Part shown: piece after piece, positions 18,622 to 26,806 of the stretch
How the letters are laid out: each line of letters opens with the position of its first letter
Numbering within the stretch: position 1 is the first letter of the stretch
Origin: Burkholderiales bacterium
GTDB lineage: Bacteria; Pseudomonadota; Gammaproteobacteria; Burkholderiales; Casimicrobiaceae
Direction of reading: 5' to 3'
NCBI GenBank assembly: GCA_020851235.1
Contig: JADZDD010000005.1
Coordinates: 1 to 64,000, forward strand
DNA length: 64,000 nt
Program-made: the position numbers and the translations under genes
Notes under the pieces: generated by a model
Seen by the model: only the letters and a program-made list of their open reading frames with translations
What the model was told of the DNA's origin: nothing
Database searches by the model: none

Positions 18622-20412
18622 ATGGCCGCGGCGAACCCCTTCACGCCGGCAGCGCTCGCGCGCGCGCACGCCGACCAGGTCGCCGAGCTGTACGCGAACT
18701 GGCATCGCACGTCGCTGTCGATGCTGCTGGGCGCGGCGATCCTGTGTCTCGTGCTTTGGGGCGAGGCCTCCCCCATCGGGATGGCGTGCTGGCTCGCGCT
18801 CATCGTGGCCAACCAGGCGTGGCGAGGCATGCTCATGCGTGCCTGGCGTCGGGCGCGACCGGGATTGCACGCAACGCAACGCTGGGGCCGCTACTGGACG
18901 GTGGGGTCGACCATCGGGGGCGCCTTGTGGGGCCTGGCGTCGATCGTCATGTTCCCGCCCTCGCAGCCACATCAGGCGCTCCTCATCGTCTGCCTCTTCG
19001 GCGTCGTGCTGGGGGGTCTCAACCTCACGGCGGTCTACCGCCCGGCGTTCTACGGCTTCGCGCTGCCGGCGCTCGTCCCGCTCATCGTCCGCGTGGCCCT
19101 CGAGGGTGATCGCGTGCACGGCTACATCGCCTTCGTGATGGGCGTGGTGATGGTGTTCATCCTCGCCTTTGGGCACCAGCTCAATGCACTGCTCACCCGC
19201 GCGCTTGCGATGCGCTACGAGAACCTCGATCTCATCGACGAGTTGCGCGAGAAGTCGCGTGCCGCACGCGAGGCGCAGGATGCCGCCGAGCATGCCAATC
19301 GCAGCAAGAGCCAGCTCCTCGCGGCCGCGAGCCACGACCTGCGCCAGCCGCTGCACGCGCTCGGCCTGTACGTCGCGGCGCTCGCGGTACGCGCGACCGA
19401 CCCCGACTGGCGCCCGCTGGTGACGAGCATCCAGCGCGGACTCGGCGCGCTCGAGGCGCAGTTCGAGCAACTCCTCGACCTGTCCCGCCTGGAGGCGGGC
19501 GCGCTCGCGCCGGCGCCGGGACGCATGGTGCTCGCGCCGCTGCTGGCGCGCGTGGCCGATGGCCTGCGCGCACAGGCACAGGCGAAAGGGCTCGACCTGC
19601 GCGTCGTGCGCACGCGCCTTGCGATCCGCAGCGATCCCGCGCTCGTCGAACGCATCGTGCGCAATCTCGTCGCCAATGCGATTCGTTACACGGAACGTGG
19701 CGGCATCGTCCTCGGTGCGCGGCGGCGGGGAAGCGACGTCGCCATCGACGTCGTCGATACCGGAATCGGCATCGCCGTGCCGCTGCAGGCGCGGATCTTC
19801 GAGGAGTTCTACCAGGTACCCGCCTCAGGCAGCAGCGCGGCGCACGGCGGACTGGGTCTCGGGCTTGCCATCGTGCGACGCCTCGCACGCCTGCTCGACC
19901 ATCGCGTGGAAGTCCTGTCGCTGCCGGGTCGCGGTTCGCGCTTTCGCGTGTACGCGCCGCTTGCCCGCGCCGCGCCGCCGTTGCGCCACGAAACGGCCGC
20001 GGTGCGTACCGGGGAGGGTGCGGCCGCCACCACGATCCGTGGCGCCCTCGTTGCGGTGGTCGACGACGATCCCTGTGCGGTCGACGCCATGAGCGCGCTT
20101 TTCACGACCTGGGGTGCCGAAGTCGCCGGCGGCACTGACGCCGCCGACCTCATCGATGCGATCGGCCGGGCCGATCGCTATCCCGACCTCGTCGTCGCCG
20201 ACCTGCGGCTCGGCCACGGCACGAGCGGCATCGCCGCGGTGAGCCGGTTGCGTGACGAGTTGGGCGTCGCCGTGCCGGCATTGCTCGTGTCGGGTGACAC
20301 GAGCCTTGCGGCCGCGCGCGATGCGCGCGATGCCGGCATCGTGCTCTTGAGCAAGCCCGTGGTCCCGGCGGCGCTGCACGCCGCGGCGACGTCGCTGCTC
20401 GTGCGCGCCTGA
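18622..20412 (+). CDS. Hybrid sensor histidine kinase with C-terminal receiver
   Basis: This is 596 residues. Residues 30-185 hold about six hydrophobic segments forming a membrane sensor without a recognised periplasmic domain. A coiled coil (195-230) leads to the dimerisation domain with H238 in AAASHDLRQPLHALG. The ATP-binding domain follows, with an NLVANAIRYTERGG N-box, VVDTGIGI and GGLGLGLAIV. A receiver domain at 475-595 has D527 in VVADLRLG and a K in LLSKPVVP. It probably phosphorylates the NarL-type regulator encoded just upstream. The SHDLRQPLHAL variant is common in betaproteobacterial hybrid kinases. The signal is unknown. Confidence 0.9.
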   Translation: MAAANPFTPAALARAHADQVAELYANWHRTSLSMLLGAAILCLVLWGEASPIGMACWLALIVANQAWRGMLMRAWRRARPGLHATQRWGRYWTVGSTIGGALWGLASIVMFPPSQPHQALLIVCLFGVVLGGLNLTAVYRPAFYGFALPALVPLIVRVALEGDRVHGYIAFVMGVVMVFILAFGHQLNALLTRALAMRYENLDLIDELREKSRAAREAQDAAEHANRSKSQLLAAASHDLRQPLHALGLYVAALAVRATDPDWRPLVTSIQRGLGALEAQFEQLLDLSRLEAGALAPAPGRMVLAPLLARVADGLRAQAQAKGLDLRVVRTRLAIRSDPALVERIVRNLVANAIRYTERGGIVLGARRRGSDVAIDVVDTGIGIAVPLQARIFEEFYQVPASGSSAAHGGLGLGLAIVRRLARLLDHRVEVLSLPGRGSRFRVYAPLARAAPPLRHETAAVRTGEGAAATTIRGALVAVVDDDPCAVDAMSALFTTWGAEVAGGTDAADLIDAIGRADRYPDLVVADLRLGHGTSGIAAVSRLRDELGVAVPALLVSGDTSLAAARDARDAGIVLLSKPVVPAALHAAATSLLVRA

Positions 20413-20427
20413 CGCCGGAGTTGCCGC

Positions 20428-21807
20428 TCAGATAAAGCCGATGTTCTTCGTCGTGAAATTCCGAAGATTCGGGAAGACCTGCTCGATGTCGCTGCCGGGC
20501 ATGCCGAACCACGCGCCCAGCGTCGAGCCGACCTGATCGACCGCAACGCTCGGGATCCACGCGCCGTTGCTGCCCGAATCCATGTTGCCGGCGAGCACGT
20601 GATCCGGGAAGGTTCCGTACATCGCGTTGCCGTTGACCGCGCCACCCACGACGATCTGGTGGCCACCCCACGCGTGGTCGACCCCCTGGTTGGCGTTGCC
20701 GATGAACGTCCGATTGAAGTCCGACATCGTGATCTGGACGACGTTGTTGGCGACGCCGGCCGCAGCCGTGTAGTCGTAGAACGCCTTCATTGCGGGGAAG
20801 AGTTGCGCGAAGAGCCGCGTCTGCGTCGCCACCGTGCTGCCGTGCGTGTCGTAGCCGCCGGTGCCGACGAAGAAGACCTGGCGCTTCACTCCCGTCACGG
20901 CGCGGCCTTCGATGAGGCGCGCGACCTGGCGCAATTGCTGCGCAATGCCACTGTTGAGCAAGGCTCCGTTCACCTGGAATGCGTTGTCGATGACCGAGGG
21001 CAACGTCCCGGTAAGGAGCGGATTGGCGACTTCGTTGGCGATCAGCGCATCGTCCATCACGCCTGCCGCGCCCATGATCACCTGATTGCCGCGATTCTGC
21101 GCATCCGCCAACAGCGCCTTGAGCGCGTTGTAGCGGGCGAGCGGAACGCCGGTGGCACCCTGCCCGCTCACCGTGGTTCCACCGCTCTGCGGGACGACGA
21201 ACGGTGTCGTCAGCGCGCCGGTCGTATAGACCTGCGAACCCGAAACCGAAACCGCAGCGGGGATCAGCCCTCCGGTGTTGACGCCGCGGAGGTGATCCGC
21301 GAAGCGCCCACCCCAGCCGGTGCGCAGCGGGGCGCCCGGAATGAGCCCCGACCAGGCATCCTGCTGGTCCGCGTGCGAGAAGAGGTTGGGCGGTCGCACG
21401 CTCGGAGTACCCCGGTACTCGGCACGATCCCGGATCGGCTGGACGAGCGTCCCCGAATTGGCGATCACCGCCATCTTCCCCTGGCCGTACAAGGGCGCGA
21501 TCGTCGCCATTTCCGGATGGAAGCCGTACTTCTTGCCGGCGCCGGTGAACTGCACGAGTTGCGCCTGCGGGATGCCAACCGCCGACGCGACGGTACGCAC
21601 GTTCTGATATCCCGCGTAATCGTCGTAGGGAATGACCATGTTGTTCGAATCGCTGCCCCCGAAGAGGAAGACGATCACGATGGCCTTGTAATCCGACGCG
21701 GCCTGCGCTTCGGCGCTCTTCACACCCCAGGTCGTGAGATTACCGGCGAGTGCACTCGCGGTCAGCGCACCCGTGGAGGTCAGGAACTTGCGGCGAGATG
21801 TCGTCAT
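20428..21807 (-). CDS. DUF1501 protein with Tat signal
   Basis: This is 459 residues. The N-terminus, MTTSRRKFLTSTGALTASAL, has a textbook twin-arginine motif (SRRKFL) plus hydrophobic core, so it is exported folded. The body matches DUF1501: VFLFGGSDSNNMVIPYD, FHPEMATIAPLYGQGKMAVIANSG, SHADQQDAWSG, GTGGYDTHG and HAWGGHQIVVGG. The fold is sulfatase/alkaline-phosphatase-like and retains His/Asp metal-site candidates. The start at 21807 is 2 nt from the DUF1800 stop, so the pair is translationally linked. The reaction is unknown. Confidence 0.88.
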   Translation of the reverse strand: MTTSRRKFLTSTGALTASALAGNLTTWGVKSAEAQAASDYKAIVIVFLFGGSDSNNMVIPYDDYAGYQNVRTVASAVGIPQAQLVQFTGAGKKYGFHPEMATIAPLYGQGKMAVIANSGTLVQPIRDRAEYRGTPSVRPPNLFSHADQQDAWSGLIPGAPLRTGWGGRFADHLRGVNTGGLIPAAVSVSGSQVYTTGALTTPFVVPQSGGTTVSGQGATGVPLARYNALKALLADAQNRGNQVIMGAAGVMDDALIANEVANPLLTGTLPSVIDNAFQVNGALLNSGIAQQLRQVARLIEGRAVTGVKRQVFFVGTGGYDTHGSTVATQTRLFAQLFPAMKAFYDYTAAAGVANNVVQITMSDFNRTFIGNANQGVDHAWGGHQIVVGGAVNGNAMYGTFPDHVLAGNMDSGSNGAWIPSVAVDQVGSTLGAWFGMPGSDIEQVFPNLRNFTTKNIGFI

Positions 21808-21809
21808 GA

Positions 21810-24722
21810 TTAGCGCTGCACCTGGTAGTCGTAGGACGAGGCCATGAGGTAGACGGCCATGCGGGCACGCTCGGTCCGCTGCTGGGCCGTCGGCGTCGCA
21901 CTCATCATCACGGCATTGACGGCCGCGACAATCGTGGGCTCGAGTGCCGCCGGAAACTGGCCGCCCGCCAAGTACTGGTTGACGAGCGAGACCATCGCCG
22001 CCGGCTGGTCGGCGATTGCCTCGAAGGGCGCGAGGAAGAGCTTCGTGCCGGTCGCCTCCGGGATCGTCGAGTCCGGGTTGTAGCCGCCGTACACGAGCCT
22101 GTAGATGAGGTTGGCACGGCTCACCGCGGTCACCGTCGTGTGGATCCCGAACTCGGGCCCGAGGATCGCGGTCCCCGGGATCTTCGCGTCGGGCATGTAG
22201 TAGTTGAACACCGACGGCGAGTAGTACGGGCGCTGTCCGAGTCCGGCCGCCGCCCCGTCGAGGCTCGCGCCATCGGTGATGCCGTTGAGCGCGCGGATGA
22301 CTCCGGTGATCACCTGCACGGGTTCGCGCAATGACCCGAAGTCGGAGGCGGTCTTCGGGCCGCCACGTGCTTCGGGGTCGAGCAGGATCGCCTTCACCAC
22401 CGCAGCCATGTCGCCGCGTACACCCGCGCCGTTGTTCTTGAACACCTGCACGACGCGACTGACGTACGCGGGCGACGGATTGCCGGTGACGAGCTTCTGG
22501 ATGAGCTGCTTGCCGATGTACACCGGCGTGTTCGGGTGCATGAAGATGTTGCGCACCGCGGCGTCGATGTCGACCTGCGCGGTCTGGCCCGCGGGCAGCG
22601 TGGTCCCGTTGAGAAGATGCTTCTCCCCTGGATCGTGACCCGTCGTGTTCGTGGTCGGATAGGGAACCATCGGCGAGCCGTAGTAGCGTGCCGAGCGCTT
22701 CGCGGTGGCGGGTGCCCCATCGGCTGTCGCATACGTGTAGCCGGTGAACACCTTCGCGAACTCGGCGATCTCGCCCTGGCCGTACGTCGGGACCGGCTTG
22801 CCCGTCGCATCGAGCAGCGGCGTGCCATCGTCGTTTAGTTCCTCGAGATTGATCGAGAAGAGCTGCATGATTTCGCGCGCGTAGTTCTCGTTGGGCACAC
22901 GCGTGGAAGTCGTCGGCTGTTGTGGCGCCCGGTCGTTGTTGACCATGTCGAGGTAGTTGCCCATCGCCGGGCTGTACGTCACCTTGCGCAGCAGCGTCTC
23001 GTAATTGCCGAACGCCTCCTCGAACATGAGGTTCTGGAAGCGCGACATCGCGTGTGCGTACGCGAGGTCGGGCTCGTTCGCCGAGACCACGAGAATCTGC
23101 GAGAGCGCCCAGGCCACGCGCTGGCGCAGCTGGTCGGTGCCCGTGACCGCGTTGGTGAACAGATCGCGCTGCACCATCGCAAGCGACAGGTGATCGCGAG
23201 CGCAACGCGCCGGCGCCGAATCGCGCGGGTACGCCGTCTTCCCGTCGGGCATCGTGGTGGTGCAGTCGGGGGAGCTGCCGAGCTGGATCCGGTTGTACTT
23301 GCTGTCCGGGTATCCCGAGATCGGCTTCGTCAGCTGGTCGTTGATCCACCCGGCGATGCCGAGCGCGTTGACGCGCGCCGCCTCCGCCTGCGAGGCGCCG
23401 AACGTCGCCTGATTGAGCAGGCGCCAGACGTCGGCGCTGCTCGTCACCACCGGTGGCGCGGTCTTCACGATCACGCGCTGGACGAGCGTGGTCTGGCTTT
23501 GTCCGAGCGAATCGAGAACCGTGGCGTGGAAGTCGTAGGTCCCCGGATTGGCCAGTGCGGCGGTGATGCGATACGGCGATGCGGTGCGGCTGTCGAGGAG
23601 CTGACCGTTCTGGTAGAACGAGACGCGCATGACGGTGGCGCCCGTGGGCGCGGTCGGGTTGCCGGTCAGATCGATGCTGTCACCGGGGCTGACGAGCGTG
23701 TTCGACAGCGCGAGTGTGATCCTCGGCAGCGTCGCCGTCGGTGGCGCCGCGGCGCCGGTCACCGTGATCGTCACGCCGTTGGACGTTCCCGTGGCGCCGA
23801 CGTTGTCGTGCGCCTTCGCCATCAAGGTATAGGTCCCGGCCATCGTCGGGGTGAAGCCGAACGTGTACGGATTCGTCGTGTCGCTGCCCGCCAGCGTGAA
23901 GCCGTTGTAGAAGTCGACCTTGGCGATGGTTCCGTCGGGATCGGATGCCGTCGCGGTGAGCGTGGCGGTCTCGCCGACCGTGATCGCCGTCGCCGAGGTG
24001 GCGAGGGCTACCGTCGGCGGAAGGTTGCCGCGGCCACTCTTGGTCGCCTGGAGGACGAGCGGCGCCGACGTCGTCGATGCGCCCTGGTTGTCGGTCGCGA
24101 TCGCGGTGATCGACTGCTTGCCCACCGAGGACGGCACGAACGTGAACTGCCATGGCTTCGACGTCACGGTGCCAAGCGTCGTGCCGTTGTTCATGAACGT
24201 GACCGAGCGGATCCAGCCGTCACTGTCGTCCGCGGTGGCGGTGAGCAGCGTCGAGCTGGGAAAACCGAGGTCCGTGCTTGCCGCGCCGACGCTCACGGTC
24301 GGCGGGGTATTGCCCGTTGCCGTGACGTTGATCGACACCACATTCGACGTTCCCTGCTGGAGCCGCGTGTCGACCGCGACGGCCTTGATGTTGTGCACAC
24401 CCAAGGTCGACGGCGTGAACGCGAGGGTGAACGGTTCGGCTGCCACGATGCCGAGCTGCGAGCTGCCGTCGTAGAAGACGACCCGCGCGATGCTCGCGCC
24501 GGAGGACTTCGCGCTCACGGTGAGCGTTGCGGTATCGCCCTGCTTGAGGATCTGCGTACTCGCCTGGAGCGACGCCGACGGCGCCTGCATTCGCTGCGCG
24601 TCGGCGACCTGGGTCCCGAAGGCGAGTCCCACCAAGGTGAGCACGAGCGCCAGCGCGAAGCGCTGCTGTCTGGCGAGGAAGCCCTCCGCCGTCCCCTGTA
24701 CGAACCTGGTTTCGCCCTGCAT
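21810..24722 (-). CDS. DUF1800 protein with N-terminal Ig-like repeats
   Basis: This is 970 residues from the ATG at 24722, chosen for GGGAGG 6 nt upstream; a longer frame reaches 24782. A Sec signal (LALVLTLVGLAFGTQVADA) precedes about four immunoglobulin-like domains (roughly 45-410), each with a PPTV/VT-x-A/DNQGAS-type strand pattern. The DUF1800 domain (about 430-965) has WRLLNQATFGAS, LRQRVAWALSQILVVS, NENYAREIMQLFSIN and FSPSVFNYY-like motifs. DUF1800 genes usually sit directly before DUF1501 genes, as here. The pair is probably extracytoplasmic, but its biochemical role is not established. Confidence 0.88.
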   Translation of the reverse strand: MQGETRFVQGTAEGFLARQQRFALALVLTLVGLAFGTQVADAQRMQAPSASLQASTQILKQGDTATLTVSAKSSGASIARVVFYDGSSQLGIVAAEPFTLAFTPSTLGVHNIKAVAVDTRLQQGTSNVVSINVTATGNTPPTVSVGAASTDLGFPSSTLLTATADDSDGWIRSVTFMNNGTTLGTVTSKPWQFTFVPSSVGKQSITAIATDNQGASTTSAPLVLQATKSGRGNLPPTVALATSATAITVGETATLTATASDPDGTIAKVDFYNGFTLAGSDTTNPYTFGFTPTMAGTYTLMAKAHDNVGATGTSNGVTITVTGAAAPPTATLPRITLALSNTLVSPGDSIDLTGNPTAPTGATVMRVSFYQNGQLLDSRTASPYRITAALANPGTYDFHATVLDSLGQSQTTLVQRVIVKTAPPVVTSSADVWRLLNQATFGASQAEAARVNALGIAGWINDQLTKPISGYPDSKYNRIQLGSSPDCTTTMPDGKTAYPRDSAPARCARDHLSLAMVQRDLFTNAVTGTDQLRQRVAWALSQILVVSANEPDLAYAHAMSRFQNLMFEEAFGNYETLLRKVTYSPAMGNYLDMVNNDRAPQQPTTSTRVPNENYAREIMQLFSINLEELNDDGTPLLDATGKPVPTYGQGEIAEFAKVFTGYTYATADGAPATAKRSARYYGSPMVPYPTTNTTGHDPGEKHLLNGTTLPAGQTAQVDIDAAVRNIFMHPNTPVYIGKQLIQKLVTGNPSPAYVSRVVQVFKNNGAGVRGDMAAVVKAILLDPEARGGPKTASDFGSLREPVQVITGVIRALNGITDGASLDGAAAGLGQRPYYSPSVFNYYMPDAKIPGTAILGPEFGIHTTVTAVSRANLIYRLVYGGYNPDSTIPEATGTKLFLAPFEAIADQPAAMVSLVNQYLAGGQFPAALEPTIVAAVNAVMMSATPTAQQRTERARMAVYLMASSYDYQVQR

Positions 24723-24829
24723 CACCGGCCTCCCGCCCGTGGTTGATCTCACGCAGGGGGCGCCTCGGCGTGCTCGCTGCACCCAGCGCCACGTTGGTGT
24801 CGCTGGATGACGACCCCCCGCATGCGCCG

Positions 24830-24858
24830 ATTATCGATGATGAAATTGCGAATTACAA
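24830..24858 (-). promoter_or_regulatory. Candidate sigma-70 promoter of the DUF1800-DUF1501 operon
   Basis: On the minus strand TTGTAA (24853-24858) and GATAAT (24830-24835) are spaced by 17 nt, in an unusually AT-rich patch. They lie about 108 nt upstream of the DUF1800 start. The -10 matches the consensus at five of six positions. Confidence 0.55.
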
Positions 24859-25225
24859 CGGAGTACCGATATTTGGCGACAGACGGTCGACCGCGCACCA
24901 GTTTTATGCCGGCGCCATGTGAAATACCATCCTTATCTATTTGATTTATCTGATCTAATGTTTGTCACCGTCATATTGCCTGCACCGCAGATCGCCAGAC
25001 TCATGACAGGAGAATATCCGGATCGATGGGGTGCCACCCGATGCCGTTCGTCGCCTGCCTCCTCGCCAGACGCAGGGTCCGGCCCGGCGTCCGTGCCCCT
25101 GTCCGAAGAACACGCACTCTTATGCAATTGGAATGATCGGGACAGGACGTGCCCCGGGCCCGGAACCACTCCGGAGGCGAGCCGCGCCGGCACGAAGGCG
25201 GGCGACACCGGGCGCCCATGATGCG
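24859..25225. other. Intergenic region without a convincing gene
   Basis: About 24840-25010 is clearly AT-richer than the rest of the window, as if regulatory or recently acquired. A plus-strand frame from 24919 could give 100 residues, but its second half is low-complexity and it has no ribosome-binding site or recognisable domain. I see no RNA gene or mobile-element end here. Confidence 0.5.
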
Positions 25226-25260
25226 ACGAGGCCGCCGACGCGCGGCGCCGGCGGCCTCGT
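25226..25260 (-). terminator. Terminator-like hairpin after the Spy-like gene
   Basis: ACGAGGCCGCCG at 25226-25237 and CGGCGGCCTCGT at 25249-25260 make a perfect 12-bp stem with an 11-nt loop. It begins 25 nt after the stop of the Spy-like gene (minus strand). No U-tract follows, so it may stabilise the 3' end or need Rho. Confidence 0.5.
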
Positions 25261-25284
25261 GGTGAGGCTGCGCGATCGGGTCTT

Positions 25285-25803
25285 TCAGCGCGCCGGCGCG
25301 CGCTCCGCGCGAGCGGCGCGGCCCCGCTCCTGCATGCGCTCACGGAACGCTTCCATCCGCTGCTCGCGCTTGACGAGCGCGTCGCGCACGACGCCCTTTT
25401 GCGCGGGACTGAACGTCGCGTACAGGGCGAGCCACTGGTCCCGGACCTGTCTGCGCGCCGCGATCGCATCGGTCTGCGCCTGATCCGAGAGCGCTGCGAT
25501 CGCGGCAAGGTCGGGTTCCGGCTTCGCCAGTTCGGCCTTGAACGCGGCGTGCATCTGTTCCATGTGCGAACGGGTCGACGTGCGCGCCGCCTTCGCATTG
25601 GCGACCACGCTATCCCACATCGTCTGCTGCGACGTCGTGAGGTCGAGTTGCGGCTTGAGCGAGAAGATCATCTGCTCGAATCCTCCCGGGCCGCCGAACC
25701 CGGGGCCGTGCCCGCGGCCCGGTTGCGCCGTGGCGACCTGCGCCCCGGCCGCCAGGATGCCGACCGCGATCGCGGTGGAGATGCGTACCATCGGAGACTT
25801 CAT
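25285..25803 (-). CDS. Spy/CpxP-like periplasmic LTxxQ protein
   Basis: This is 172 residues. A Sec signal (ISTAIAVGILAAGAQVATAQ) is followed by a Gly/His-rich stretch (PGRGHGPGFGGPGG) and a helical body. The body contains LDLTTSQQTMWD, a variant of the LTxxQ motif, and FSPAQKGVVRDALVKREQRM, a second LTxxQ-like helix. Spy/CpxP proteins are periplasmic chaperones or stress sensors induced by envelope damage. The ATG at 25803 has AAAGGAT 6-7 nt upstream. It is divergent from ompR-envZ, so control by that system is plausible. Confidence 0.82.
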   Translation of the reverse strand: MKSPMVRISTAIAVGILAAGAQVATAQPGRGHGPGFGGPGGFEQMIFSLKPQLDLTTSQQTMWDSVVANAKAARTSTRSHMEQMHAAFKAELAKPEPDLAAIAALSDQAQTDAIAARRQVRDQWLALYATFSPAQKGVVRDALVKREQRMEAFRERMQERGRAARAERAPAR

Positions 25804-25886
25804 GACGTATCCTTTCGATGCTGGAGTAAGTTGCGATTCGCCCCAGCGCGCGGCAGATTCGTCAACACTGCTCGCCGCACTCGGAC

Positions 25887-25921
25887 TCGTTCGTTCGAGG
25901 CGCATTGTGATCGTTCGTTCG
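25887..25921. repeat. Direct repeat TCGTTCGTTCG in the divergent promoter region
   Basis: The 11-mer TCGTTCGTTCG occurs at 25887-25897 and again at 25911-25921, a period of 24 bp. It lies between the Spy-like gene and ompR. It could be paired protein-binding sites. An inverted repeat GCAACG-GAA-CGTTGC follows at 25941-25955. Confidence 0.5.
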
Positions 25922-25969
25922 CGCTGCGCGCCTCGGCTTTGCAACGGAACGTTGCGTGTCGCGGCGGCC

Positions 25970-25989
25970 GTTACAATCGCTTACAGGCG
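25970..25989 (+). promoter_or_regulatory. OmpR-type tandem half-sites upstream of ompR
   Basis: GTTACAATCG (25970-25979) and CTTACAGGCG (25980-25989) are two direct 10-bp half-sites of GTTACA-N4 form. This is the arrangement recognised by OmpR dimers, 41 nt before the ompR start. Autoregulation of ompR-envZ, and control of the divergent Spy-like gene, would follow. Confidence 0.5.
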
Positions 25990-26029
25990 CAACCCGCCGC
26001 GAGGCGCCGTCCAGCGATTCAATGTGCGC

Positions 26030-26806
26030 ATGGCAACCAGGCCCGGACCCACCAAGATCCTCGTCGTCGACGACGACGTCCGCCTGCGCGACCTTCTGAC
26101 TCGCTACCTCGGCGAGCAGGGCTTCCAGGTCGCTGCCCTCCCCGACGCGCGCGACCTCGATCGCAAGCTGCAGCGCGACCCGCCGCATCTCATGGTGCTC
26201 GATCTCATGCTGCCGGGTGAAGACGGCCTGTCGGTGTGTCGCCGCCTGCGCGGCGCCGGCGAGACCGTGCCGATCGTCATGCTCACCGCCAAGGGTGAGG
26301 AGGTCGACCGCATCGTGGGCCTCGAGATGGGCGCCGACGATTACCTGCCGAAGCCGTTCAATCCACGCGAACTCGTCGCGCGCATCCACGCGGTCTTGCG
26401 CCGCCACGGCGAACGCGCCGTGCCGGGCGCGCCCACCTCCGACGGCGTGCTTCGCTTCGGCCGGCACACGCTCGACCTCGCCGCACGAACCCTGACGCTC
26501 GGCGACCAGACGACGACGCTCACCACGGGCGAGTTCGCGCTCCTTCGTGTCTTTGCACAACACCCGCGCCAGGCGCTCGCCCGGGAAAAGCTCATGATGC
26601 TTGCGCGCGGCCGCGATCACGAGGTCTTCGATCGTGCCATCGACGTCCAGGTGTCGCGACTGCGCAAGCTCGTCGAAGCCGATCCGGCCAATCCACGCTT
26701 CATCCAGACCGTATGGGGCTTCGGCTACGTGTACATGCCTGACGCCGACTCGGCGACGACGCCAGGACGGCGCACCGGCGAGGACAGCGCAACAGACGCA
26801 TCGTGA
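26030..26806 (+). CDS. ompR: OmpR-family response regulator
   Basis: This is 258 residues from the ATG at 26030; a GTG lies two codons earlier. The receiver has DDD at about 14-16, phospho-acceptor D58 in MVLDLMLPGEDG, T/A switch residues in VMLTAKGEEVDRI and K in DDYLPKPFNPREL. The winged-helix effector (about 135-240) contains LTTGEFALLRVFAQHP and RAIDVQVSRLRKLVE. LPGEDGL and the R-x-F-NPREL segment match the OmpR of OmpR/EnvZ. The stop overlaps the envZ GTG start (GTGA). Confidence 0.92.
   Translation: MATRPGPTKILVVDDDVRLRDLLTRYLGEQGFQVAALPDARDLDRKLQRDPPHLMVLDLMLPGEDGLSVCRRLRGAGETVPIVMLTAKGEEVDRIVGLEMGADDYLPKPFNPRELVARIHAVLRRHGERAVPGAPTSDGVLRFGRHTLDLAARTLTLGDQTTTLTTGEFALLRVFAQHPRQALAREKLMMLARGRDHEVFDRAIDVQVSRLRKLVEADPANPRFIQTVWGFGYVYMPDADSATTPGRRTGEDSATDAS

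Noticed and set aside
22920-24746. 608-residue plus-strand frame
   Set aside because: Antisense of the DUF1800 gene, Arg-rich with no recognisable domain.
24919-25221. 100-residue plus-strand frame in the AT-rich island
   Set aside because: No ribosome-binding site, low-complexity second half, and no domain or partner gene.
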